Assembly: GCF_003710825.1 (NCBI RefSeq)
Contig: NZ_RHHQ01000005.1
Location: forward strand, 146,696-210,695
Direction: 5' to 3'
From: Brevibacillus fluminis
GTDB taxonomy: Bacteria > Bacillota > Bacilli > Brevibacillales > Brevibacillaceae
Length of the DNA: 64,000 nt
Made by a program: the position numbers and the translations under genes. Each line of letters opens with the position of its first letter. Positions within the stretch are counted from its first letter, which is position 1. The notes beneath the pieces are model-generated. The model saw only the letters and a list, made by a program, of their open reading frames with translations, was not told the DNA's origin and ran no database searches. Below, one piece after another: positions 26,595 through 33,848 of the stretch.

Positions 26595-26855
26595 ATGGAC
26601 ATCAATAAGTGGATGAATATTGCGAAAGGGATTTCGAAAGATAAGCTGAAAACCGATTCCGGCTTAAAGGAAGTTATCCGTGATTTAGGGAAAAAAGCCG
26701 GAAAAAATCTTTCCGACGATGATGTAAGTAAATACGCATCGATGTTCAGGAAAATGGCCAAAACCGAAGACGTCGGAAGCTTGCTCGGCAAGCTGCAAAA
26801 AAAGGGCGTCAAGACCGATGATATCAAAAGCATCAAAAGACGGCTAAATAAGTAG
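26595..26855 (+). CDS. Small basic protein, possibly SpoVIF-like
   Basis: The 86-residue Lys-rich helical protein has no signal peptide. The pattern KTDSGLKEVIRDLGKKAGK then LSDDDVSKYASMFR loosely resembles stage VI sporulation protein F as I remember it, but I cannot confirm this. The ATG follows AGGAGGAG. It lies 14 bases before a coiled-coil gene and the two probably form an operon ended by one terminator. Confidence 0.6.
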   Translation: MDINKWMNIAKGISKDKLKTDSGLKEVIRDLGKKAGKNLSDDDVSKYASMFRKMAKTEDVGSLLGKLQKKGVKTDDIKSIKRRLNK

Positions 26856-26869
26856 GGAGGGCGAGCGAG

Positions 26870-27355
26870 ATCGCTACGAAAAAGAAAAAATTATCCTCCC
26901 AAAGAGACCAGATCAAGGAATTAACGACCAAGATCACTCAATTATCCGTGGCGTCGCAATCACATAATGATATCTTGGTTCGGGAATTGTCCGGCATGAG
27001 ACAGGACATGGCTTTGTTGAAGGCAGAGCTGGCGAAAAAAAATAAGGAGCGGGCGGGACGATCCGGATTCCGTCCACCCCGGTTATTCAGCCGTTCGCGT
27101 TCACAGCCTGTCGTGGAGGAAGCCCCCGTGCAAGTACCGTCCATCAAACTGGACGACTTGCTGCCGCTCCTGCCGCACTTAAGTGGTGTGATACCGCAGT
27201 TGGGCAACCCAAAGGTCGCAGATGCGATGAAGATGCTGTCCAATCCGGCAGTTATGTCGCTGATCCAGCAATTTTTGCAGGGGAATATGGGCGGCTTGCT
27301 CAAGCAAAATTCGCCAACAGTTGTCCAAACCCAAAGGAGAAGAGCCCTTCTGTGA
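26870..27355 (+). CDS. Coiled-coil protein of unknown function, probable ATC start
   Basis: From ATC 26870 the product is 161 residues: a Lys/Gln-rich coiled coil (about residues 8-60), a basic Arg/Pro/Ser linker, then a hydrophobic segment (LDDLLPLLPHLSGVIPQLG) and a Gly/Gln-rich tail. The first ordinary start, GTG 26948, cuts the coiled coil in half and has no ribosome-binding site. ATC 26870 is nine bases after GGGAGGG, and an in-frame TAA at 26849 limits the frame. I do not recognise the family. Its tail resembles small coat-associated proteins only in composition. Confidence 0.55.
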   Translation: MATKKKKLSSQRDQIKELTTKITQLSVASQSHNDILVRELSGMRQDMALLKAELAKKNKERAGRSGFRPPRLFSRSRSQPVVEEAPVQVPSIKLDDLLPLLPHLSGVIPQLGNPKVADAMKMLSNPAVMSLIQQFLQGNMGGLLKQNSPTVVQTQRRRALL

Positions 27356-27378
27356 GAAGTGGCTTTCTCTTTTTTTTA
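27337..27378 (+). terminator. Terminator of the 26.6-27.4 kb operon
   Basis: GAGAAGAGCC and GGCTTTCTC pair around a 14-base loop that has its own CTTC/GAAG stem; eight T follow. Confidence 0.7.
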
Positions 27379-27522
27379 ATGGGCACTGCTATAAGTGCTA
27401 CCGCAAAATTCGGCGCAATCGCGCAGATTCGGTCAATTAGTTCGAAAAGACTACAAACTTTTTAAGGACAAGCATCGTCTAATATAGAGTGTGGAGAATA
27501 CGCAGCTTAAGGGAGGACAGCG

Positions 27523-29262
27523 ATGAGAAAGAGTTATGCAGCATGGATGCTTCTGCTGTTCAGCTTTTGCCTGCTGCCTGGTCTAGCAATGGCAGCACCA
27601 GCCCAGGCACAAGATCAATTAAAGCTGATGGTAGAAGGGAAAAGTGTCGATGCGGATGTCCCACCGGTGATTGACCAGGGACGGACACTTGTGCCGGTCC
27701 GTGTAGTTGCTGAGCAATTGGGCGCTACGGTGACTTGGGATGATGTATCGCGGTCGGCAACGATTGTGCGTGGACAAACCACGCTGGAATTGACGCTTGA
27801 TCGCAAGGCTGCTCGGAAGAACGGCAAGGACGTACAACTTGATACCGCGCCGAAAGTACATAATGGCCGAATGCTGTTACCGTTGCGTTTTGTCAGCGAA
27901 TCGCTGGGGCTTACGGTCGGTTGGGAAGAAGCGACGCGAACGGTTATTGTGAATAGTCCGCTAACCGTCTCTGTCAACGGTTCTGGACTGGCTGCCGCGT
28001 CTACTGTCTACGTAATCGATGGTACGGCTTTTGTACCTGTCGATGCGCTTGCCAATTCATTTGGTTTGAAAGATTGGGTGAATAAGCAAACGATTCACCA
28101 GACGAGGACAATTGATTCCGTCCGGGTTGCACCACTTGATGAAATGAGAGACCTTTTAGGAGTGGATGCGCAGTGGGATCAAAAAAACAGCCGTATCACC
28201 TTTACACGCGATACGAACTTTACCGGGGTAGAGGTTGACGGAGAAAAAGTTTCGATCAAAACCACGAACCGAGTCACCCCCGCATCTTTCACATTGGAAG
28301 GGCCTCACCGGATTGTCATGGACTTCCCGCAAACGCATTTGTCTAGTAAAATGCAAAATGGACTGGATAGTTCCTATCAAGGAATCGCGTACCAAGCCAG
28401 TGCGGCAAACGATTCCGATGACCGGGAAACTACGCAAAATAACCGGGTAAACGATCAAGCCGCCGAAATGCCGTCCTGGCTTTCGGGGATTGAGGAGAAC
28501 AATGATTCAGAGGATGTAGCGGTAGATGCACTCAGCCAAGTAACAGCGGCATCAGTTCCGGTAGCCTCGGATGCGAAGCCGCCACTGGTTACGACGATCC
28601 GCTACAGCCAATATCAGCCGGATGTGGTCCGAGTCGTTGTCGAGCTGTCACAAAAAAGCAATTACGATCTGTCTCAACAAGAGGACGGAGTGTCTGTAAC
28701 GCTGAAGCCGGCTCCGAGAAAAACAGGTTACCTGATTGTCATCGATGCCGGTCATGGCGGGCACGATAATGGTGCGTCTGGTGTAGCAGGCAACAAAGAG
28801 AAGGATTATAATCTGGCTGTCGCCAATAAAGTGGTCAAGCTCCTCTCTCAATACAAAGAGTTCCAGGTCGTTGCCACCCGCTCGACAGATGTATACCTGA
28901 CCTTACAGCAGAGAGTTGAGATTGCGAACAACATGGGGGCAGACTTGTTCCTGTCGGTGCATGCCAACTCGTTTACGCCTACCTCTCGCGGAACAGAAAC
29001 ATTTTATTACAATGCGAACAGTGAGGCATTTGCCCGCCTTGTTCACAGCTATCTGGTGAAGGCAACAGGCTTCCCTGATCGAACCGTTCAGATTCAACCG
29101 TTTTATGTGATCAAAAATACCAAAATGCCGGCCACGTTGACCGAAACAGGATTTTTGACAAACGAGATTGAGAATAAGCAGCTGATGTCACCTGCGTTCC
29201 AGGATAAAATCGCGCAAGCGTTGGCTACAGCAATCCGCGAATATTACTTGCAGAATCAATAA
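27523..29262 (+). CDS. N-acetylmuramoyl-L-alanine amidase with stalk and AMIN domains
   Basis: The 579-residue exported peptidoglycan hydrolase has a signal peptide at residues 1-28. A copper amine oxidase-like stalk domain follows at about 35-145 (QGRTLVPVRVVAEQLGATV and a second LPLRFVSESLGL repeat), then AMIN-type cell-wall localisation regions at about 230-400. The zinc Amidase_3 domain is at about 405-577. Its ligands are visible: His in DAGHGGHDNGA, Glu in KEKDYNL, His in SVHANSF and the catalytic Glu in TETGFLTNEIE. It cleaves the MurNAc-L-Ala bond. GGAGG precedes the ATG, and a GerMN lipoprotein gene follows closely. Confidence 0.92.
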   Translation: MRKSYAAWMLLLFSFCLLPGLAMAAPAQAQDQLKLMVEGKSVDADVPPVIDQGRTLVPVRVVAEQLGATVTWDDVSRSATIVRGQTTLELTLDRKAARKNGKDVQLDTAPKVHNGRMLLPLRFVSESLGLTVGWEEATRTVIVNSPLTVSVNGSGLAAASTVYVIDGTAFVPVDALANSFGLKDWVNKQTIHQTRTIDSVRVAPLDEMRDLLGVDAQWDQKNSRITFTRDTNFTGVEVDGEKVSIKTTNRVTPASFTLEGPHRIVMDFPQTHLSSKMQNGLDSSYQGIAYQASAANDSDDRETTQNNRVNDQAAEMPSWLSGIEENNDSEDVAVDALSQVTAASVPVASDAKPPLVTTIRYSQYQPDVVRVVVELSQKSNYDLSQQEDGVSVTLKPAPRKTGYLIVIDAGHGGHDNGASGVAGNKEKDYNLAVANKVVKLLSQYKEFQVVATRSTDVYLTLQQRVEIANNMGADLFLSVHANSFTPTSRGTETFYYNANSEAFARLVHSYLVKATGFPDRTVQIQPFYVIKNTKMPATLTETGFLTNEIENKQLMSPAFQDKIAQALATAIREYYLQNQ

Positions 29263-29290
29263 GCGGATATAAGCGCAAGGGGGATTTTGG

Positions 29291-29854
29291 ATGATGAAAC
29301 GTATGAGAACAGGCCGATTGCTTTTACCTGTGTTAGCCGCGATGTTGCTTATGTCAGCATGTGGGACGGGAACAACACCGCAAACGCAGACACCGCCGGG
29401 AACTGAAACACCGGCAGGGGAGCAAAACAGCGGGACGGGTCAGACGACGGCTCCAAAACCGGAAGAGCAAAAACAGAAAGTGTTGGTTTACTACTCAGAC
29501 GATAATTTAACCAAAATGGAAAAAGAAGAACACGAAATCACCTTTGAAAAAGATGACGAGAAGTACAAAAAGGCGATGGAGCTGTTGGGGAAACCGGCCA
29601 ATAAAGGGGATCAGCCGCTTTGGGCGAATTTCGCTTTCCACTCCATCACAATCAATAAAGGCGAGCTGACTATCGATGCTGATAGCAAAAACCAGTACAA
29701 CATGGGATCGACCGGCGAAATGATGGCGATCGAAGCGTTGCGCATGACCATGTTCCAATTCCCTGAGGTGCAAACCATTCATATTATTCAGGATGGCAAA
29801 CCTGTGGAATCGTTGATGGGCCATGTCGATGTAAGTGAGCCAATTACCCGGTAA
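29291..29854 (+). CDS. GerMN-domain lipoprotein
   Basis: The 187-residue lipoprotein has a lipobox MSAC near residue 24 and a Thr/Pro-rich linker. A GerMN domain follows (VLVYYSDDNL, ELTIDADSKNQYNMGSTGEMMAIEALRMTMFQFPEVQTIHI in outline). GerM-type proteins act at the spore or cell envelope, and the amidase gene directly upstream supports a cell-wall role. ATG codons at 29291 and 29294 are both possible; GGGGG lies upstream. A terminator follows. Confidence 0.85.
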   Translation: MMKRMRTGRLLLPVLAAMLLMSACGTGTTPQTQTPPGTETPAGEQNSGTGQTTAPKPEEQKQKVLVYYSDDNLTKMEKEEHEITFEKDDEKYKKAMELLGKPANKGDQPLWANFAFHSITINKGELTIDADSKNQYNMGSTGEMMAIEALRMTMFQFPEVQTIHIIQDGKPVESLMGHVDVSEPITR

Positions 29855-29862
29855 TGGCCAGG

Positions 29863-29897
29863 AAAAGTCCGAGAAGTTCTCGGGCTTTTTCTTTTTT
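29863..29897 (+). terminator. Terminator of the amidase-GerMN operon
   Basis: AAAGTCCGAGAA pairs with TTCTCGGGCTTT, followed by TTCTTTTTT. Confidence 0.8.
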
Positions 29898-30047
29898 CCG
29901 GGAAAACTTGTCCCATTTCTTTAAATAACCTTTACATTCGCACCACAAAACGATAACAATCGGCGTGTATAGTTAGGAAAAGATTCATGATTATCAATTC
30001 GCATGCAGTTCAGCAGCTTTTATCAAGAAGAATCGAAAAATAGAAAA

Positions 30048-30060
30048 AGGAGCTGCTCCT
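30048..30060 (+). promoter_or_regulatory. pstB: Palindromic Shine-Dalgarno region of pstB
   Basis: AGGAG-CTG-CTCCT is a perfect palindrome whose left arm is the ribosome-binding site of pstB (ATG at 30063). In RNA it could hide the site. Before it, 29900-30040 holds the promoter, which I cannot place with confidence; a TTTACA-like Pho-box half is present but not convincing. Confidence 0.4.
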
Positions 30061-30062
30061 CG

Positions 30063-30815
30063 ATGAGTATCATTGACGTACGCGACCTCAATCTCCATTA
30101 CGGCGCGCAACATGCCTTGACCAACATTCAAATCGAAATGCAGGAAAATAGCATTACAGCGTTTATCGGACCATCCGGCTGCGGGAAATCCACTTTTTTG
30201 CGGACCTTAAATCGGATGAATGATATGATTCCCGGCGTCACCATTGAAGGGCAGGTGCGCATTGCAGGGGAGGATATTTACCAATCCTCTGTCGATGTAG
30301 AAATTTTGCGTAAAAATGTGGGCATGGTGTTTCAGCAGCCCAATCCTTTTCCGAAAAGCATCTATGATAATATTACGTTCGGACCTAGGCTGCACGGGGT
30401 AACCCAGCGGAGCGTTCTCGACGAAATTGTGGAAAAAAGCCTTCGCGCAGCCGCACTATGGGACGAGGTGAAGGATAGCTTGAAAAAGCCGGCGCACGGC
30501 CTCTCCGGGGGACAGCAGCAGCGACTGTGCATCGCTCGCGCTTTGGCAGTCAACCCGCAAATCTTGCTGATGGATGAGCCAACATCGGCACTCGACCCGA
30601 TCTCTACTGCCAAGATCGAAGATTTGCTGGAAGAACTCAAAGCGACCTATACCATTGTGATCGTGACACACAATATGCAGCAGGCAGCCCGTATTTCCGA
30701 TAAAACGGCGTTTTTCCTACACGGGGAGCTTGTCGAATATGATGTGACCCCAACCATCTTCCAAAATCCGTGCGACAAGCGTACGGAGGACTATATTACC
30801 GGACGTTTCGGTTAA
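30063..30815 (+). CDS. pstB: Phosphate ABC transporter ATPase PstB
   Basis: The 250-residue ABC ATPase has Walker [10 protein letters not shown] (residues 39-47), Q-loop [14 protein letters not shown], signature LSGGQQQR, Walker [14 protein letters not shown] and switch His in VTHNM. The QQPNPFP-x-S-IYDN string and the LNRMND stretch are specific for PstB. No pstS, pstC, pstA or phoU is adjacent, so this copy is an orphan. The upstream in-frame extension lacks a ribosome-binding site. Confidence 0.93.
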   Translation: MSIIDVRDLNLHYGAQHALTNIQIEMQENSITAFIGPSGCGKSTFLRTLNRMNDMIPGVTIEGQVRIAGEDIYQSSVDVEILRKNVGMVFQQPNPFPKSIYDNITFGPRLHGVTQRSVLDEIVEKSLRAAALWDEVKDSLKKPAHGLSGGQQQRLCIARALAVNPQILLMDEPTSALDPISTAKIEDLLEELKATYTIVIVTHNMQQAARISDKTAFFLHGELVEYDVTPTIFQNPCDKRTEDYITGRFG

Positions 30816-30821
30816 AACAAC

Positions 30822-30849
30822 AGACGCCATTCCATAGGGCGTCTTTTTT
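30822..30849 (+). terminator. Terminator of pstB
   Basis: AGACGCC and GGCGTCT form a 7-bp stem followed by TTTTT. Confidence 0.8.
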
Positions 30850-30861
30850 GTAATGCAACCG

Positions 30862-30896
30862 CGGCTCCGCCAAAAAGCTTGGCGTAGCCGGGTTTT
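30862..30896 (+). promoter_or_regulatory. Second hairpin, in the leader of the ArsB-like gene
   Basis: CGGCT-C-CGCCAA pairs with TTGGCG-T-AGCCG around AAAGC, followed by GGTTTT. It is either a back-up terminator for pstB or an attenuator for the next gene. Confidence 0.45.
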
Positions 30897-31004
30897 CTAA
30901 TGAGTGCAGCAGTGGGCCAACCATATTTTTCACTTTACAGCGAATCGCCCATCACACATAATGGGTATCTGTTGATACGTAATGCATCTGAGGAGGACCT
31001 CATT

Positions 31005-32306
31005 GTGGGAATGTCTGTTGTGGCTTTTGTTATCTTTGCGTGTACGCTGGCTGCCGTCATCACGAAGCCTCGCAATCTTTCCATCGGATGGTCCGCGATG
31101 GGGGGAGCGGTCGTCGCCATTTTGGCCCGTGTCGTTTCTTTTCAGGACGTGTGGAACGTTACCTCGATCGTCTGGAACGCGACGTTTTCACTCGTGGGGA
31201 TCATTTTGATTTCGCTGCTGCTCGATCAGATCGGTTTTTTTGAATGGGCAGCTTTGCATATGGCGCATATCGCCAAAGGAAACGGCCGTTTGATGTTCGT
31301 CTATGTGATTTTGCTCGGGGCAGTGGTGTCCGCCTTTTTTACCAATGATGGTGCTGCCCTTATCCTGACCCCGATCGTGCTGGCACAGGTGAGGGTGTTG
31401 AAGCTCGATGAGCGGATGGTGTTGGCGTATGTTATGGCAAGCGGTTTTATTGCGGATACGTCATCGCTGCCATTTATTATTAGCAATTTGGTGAATATTT
31501 TGTCTGCCGATTATTTTGACATCGGATTTGCCGAGTATTCGCTGTACATGCTTTTGCCCAACCTGTTTTCAATTGCGGCGAGCGTTGGCGTGCTGCTGCT
31601 TTATTTCCGCAAACGCATACCGGCAAGCTATGATGCGAGTCGCCTCGCGCAGCCGCGGGAAGCAATCAAGGACTTGTCCTTGTTTCGTCTGTCCTGGGCC
31701 ATTCTCGGCGTGCTGCTGGTGAGCCTGTTTTGCAGTGGATGGATGCATGTTCCGGTCTCGTTGATTATCAACGGGGTTGCGCTATTCTTTCTGCTGATGG
31801 CCCGCCGCTCTAAGTCCGTCCAGACGTGGAGCTTGATTAAGAATGCGCCCTGGGTCGTCATCGTATTTTCCATCGGGATGTATGTTGTCGTCTGGGGACT
31901 GGGCGGTGTCGGGTTAACCGATCTGCTGGCCCGTTGGATCCGCTTGCTTGCTGATCATGGCGTTGTGGCGGCAGCGCTGGGCATGGGGTTTTTGGCAGCG
32001 TTTCTCTCGTCTATCATGAACAATTTGCCGACAGTCATGTTTGATGCGCTTGCGATAAAAGCCGCGCATACGACCGGAATTGTGCAGGATGCACTGATTT
32101 ATGCCAATGTGATCGGCAGTGACCTTGGTCCCAAAATAACACCGATCGGCTCTTTGGCGACATTGCTGTGGCTGCATGTGCTTCAGCGCAAAGGGGTCAA
32201 GATTGGATGGGGAGCTTATTTTAAAACGGGAATTGTTCTGACGCTGCCGATTTTGCTGTTCACATTGGTCGGTCTTATCGTGACACTGTTGATCAAGGGA
32301 AGCTGA
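31005..32306 (+). CDS. ArsB/ArsAB-type arsenite or anion transporter
   Basis: The 433-residue membrane protein of the ArsB/NhaD-related ion transporter superfamily has about twelve hydrophobic segments. Diagnostic motifs are SAFFTNDGAALILTPIV early and SSIMNNLPTVM plus GSDLGPKITPIGSLATLLW late. By homology it expels arsenite or antimonite with the proton gradient. No arsC or arsR is adjacent; an ArsR-type gene lies 4.5 kb away behind other operons. GTG 31005 is eight bases after AGGAGG. The open frame extends 35 codons upstream without a site. Confidence 0.85.
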   Translation: MGMSVVAFVIFACTLAAVITKPRNLSIGWSAMGGAVVAILARVVSFQDVWNVTSIVWNATFSLVGIILISLLLDQIGFFEWAALHMAHIAKGNGRLMFVYVILLGAVVSAFFTNDGAALILTPIVLAQVRVLKLDERMVLAYVMASGFIADTSSLPFIISNLVNILSADYFDIGFAEYSLYMLLPNLFSIAASVGVLLLYFRKRIPASYDASRLAQPREAIKDLSLFRLSWAILGVLLVSLFCSGWMHVPVSLIINGVALFFLLMARRSKSVQTWSLIKNAPWVVIVFSIGMYVVVWGLGGVGLTDLLARWIRLLADHGVVAAALGMGFLAAFLSSIMNNLPTVMFDALAIKAAHTTGIVQDALIYANVIGSDLGPKITPIGSLATLLWLHVLQRKGVKIGWGAYFKTGIVLTLPILLFTLVGLIVTLLIKGS

Positions 32307-32329
32307 ACACCTGGCCTTTTGCATAGTCA

Positions 32330-32743
32330 TCATTCATAAAACGTCATGTGTGGCATCGATTCTTTGTAATAGTTCAGCCTGTCTTCACGCGTACCGGTAT
32401 GGAACTCGAACTTGTGTCCGTCCGGATCAGTAAAATAGAGGGAGCGTCGGTCACGCTCGTCACGCTTACGGCCTGGGAGAATGGTTACGCCCAGGTCTTT
32501 TAGTTTTTGCTCCAACGAATCGAATTCGTCCTCAGTGACTGAAAACGCAATATGGGTGTACGAATGCTGGATTTCATTACGCGGGATCGATTCTTCGACG
32601 TTAAGGGCAAGCCAGAGACCATCTAAATCAAAATAAGCCAGCTTGCGTCCTTTCACCAGCAGCTTTGCCCCCAGCGCATTTTGATAAAACGCGATGGACG
32701 TTTCGAGATCGGATACGGAAAACAGCAAGTGATTGATCTTCAT
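32330..32743 (-). CDS. fosB: Metallothiol transferase FosB (fosfomycin resistance)
   Basis: This 137-residue glyoxalase-fold enzyme adds bacillithiol (or L-cysteine) to fosfomycin. The metal ligands His5, His64 and Glu113 are present at FosB spacing. [23 protein letters not shown] carries the fosfomycin-binding residues in outline. ATG 32743 follows GGAGG; the frame stays open far upstream but that part is non-coding by content. A sigma-W-like promoter lies before it. Confidence 0.93.
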   Translation of the reverse strand: MKINHLLFSVSDLETSIAFYQNALGAKLLVKGRKLAYFDLDGLWLALNVEESIPRNEIQHSYTHIAFSVTEDEFDSLEQKLKDLGVTILPGRKRDERDRRSLYFTDPDGHKFEFHTGTREDRLNYYKESMPHMTFYE

Positions 32744-32794
32744 TAGCCTACCTCCATTGGAAATATCGCATACTCTCTCAGTTTGTGGAAAAAA

Positions 32795-32820
32795 TACGAT
32801 GGAATCAAACGTTTTTTTCA
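32795..32820 (-). promoter_or_regulatory. Sigma-W-like ECF promoter of fosB
   Basis: On the minus strand TGAAAA (32820-32815) is followed after exactly 16 bases by CGTA (32798-32795). The sigma-W consensus is TGAAAC-N16-CGTA. B. subtilis fosB is known to be sigma-W controlled, which supports the match. Confidence 0.65.
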
Positions 32821-32851
32821 AATTTACACCAAAAGGTAGGGGGATCGCGCT

Positions 32852-33244
32852 ATGTGGGAAGGTTGGCCGATAGAACGCATATTGCTGATTTTTGTCGGAC
32901 TTGCTTTTGCTTTGATTTTCATCCAGGTTACCATGTTTCACTCGCGCCAAAACTTTCGGCATTGGGCAATGTGGGTACCGGTAATTGAAACCCCGGTTTT
33001 TGCCGTTTTGGCTATTGCATTGGCTTTTACGCAGCCGATGTGGCTTTTGTGGACGTTTACCATCTTGATGTGGGTCGGCGTCGCGGGCGGCTTGTACGGC
33101 GCCTCGCTGCATGCCGCCGGAGTGAGACAGCGCGTCGGGGGATTTTCGCAAAGCCAAAATTTCCTCGTGGGGCCGCCCATCATTTTGCCATTATTAATCA
33201 GTGCGTTCAGCGGACTTGGCTTGATCGCGCTCTATTGGGGGTGA
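32852..33244 (+). CDS. Small membrane protein of the GMC dehydrogenase operon
   Basis: The 130-residue protein has four hydrophobic helices (about residues 8-25, 40-60, 65-85, 105-128). I do not recognise a named family. It is the first gene of a tight three-gene set with a gluconate 2-dehydrogenase subunit 3-like protein and a GMC flavoprotein, so it may anchor the complex or pass electrons to quinone. No heme-ligand pattern is evident. AAAGGTAGGGGG precedes the ATG. Confidence 0.7.
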   Translation: MWEGWPIERILLIFVGLAFALIFIQVTMFHSRQNFRHWAMWVPVIETPVFAVLAIALAFTQPMWLLWTFTILMWVGVAGGLYGASLHAAGVRQRVGGFSQSQNFLVGPPIILPLLISAFSGLGLIALYWG

Positions 33245-33248
33245 AACG

Positions 33249-33848
33249 ATGACGGAGACGACAAGGTACCCAGCTTATGACGTGTGGGAGCAGCACGCGG
33301 AATGGGATGAACATACCCAGCACGTTGTCGGCAAGCGGCGGATGGCCAAGCTGGCAAACCGGTTTTTCACCCATGCGGAAGGGTTGCAGATGCAGACGGT
33401 AGCTGCGCTTTTGATCGATGAGAATCGCCAGGAAGTGCTCTCCTTTGTTATGGAGCATCTCGATGAAAAGCTTGTCAGCCCGATTGGCGAATCACAGCGA
33501 AAGGTGGGAATTCCCGTGCGGTCCGAGCTTTATCGGAAAGGGTTGGCGGGAATTGACGAAGCGAGTCATGCTGCTTACCGCGCAAGCTTCCTCGCACTTG
33601 ATCGCGAACGACAACTGGACATTTTGTCACACGTTGCGGAGGGGAAGGCGGCACAGACGGAGGCGTGGAAGGCATTGCCACAAAAAGAGTTCTTTAAAGC
33701 ACTTTTGAATGATGTAGTGAGCGCGTGCTATTCGCACCCGGCCATTTGGTCGGAAATCGGCTACGGTGGCCCTGCTTATCCACGTGGGTACGTGCGGGTG
33801 GAAAAAGGATTGGTTGATCCGTGGGAGGCAAAGCGAAATGGCGAATAA
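33249..33848 (+). CDS. Gluconate 2-dehydrogenase subunit 3-like protein
   Basis: The 199-residue protein has the pattern of the small subunit that accompanies GMC dehydrogenases: FFTHAEGLQMQTVAALLI, then AYRASFLALDRERQLDIL, FFKALLNDVVSACYSHP and EIGYGGPAYPRGY. It is often exported by Tat in Proteobacteria. Here no signal peptide is seen, so the complex should stay in the cytoplasm. It overlaps the GMC gene by 11 bases. Confidence 0.85.
   Translation: MTETTRYPAYDVWEQHAEWDEHTQHVVGKRRMAKLANRFFTHAEGLQMQTVAALLIDENRQEVLSFVMEHLDEKLVSPIGESQRKVGIPVRSELYRKGLAGIDEASHAAYRASFLALDRERQLDILSHVAEGKAAQTEAWKALPQKEFFKALLNDVVSACYSHPAIWSEIGYGGPAYPRGYVRVEKGLVDPWEAKRNGE

Noticed and set aside
29930..30040. PhoP box before pstB
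   Set aside because: Only single TTTACA/TTTAAA-like half-sites are seen, without the regular 11-base spacing of direct repeats.
32744..33157. Upstream extension of fosB to a 275-residue protein
   Set aside because: The extension crosses the fosB promoter, overlaps the divergent membrane-protein gene and is unlike FosB; the ATG with GGAGG at 32743 gives the family length.
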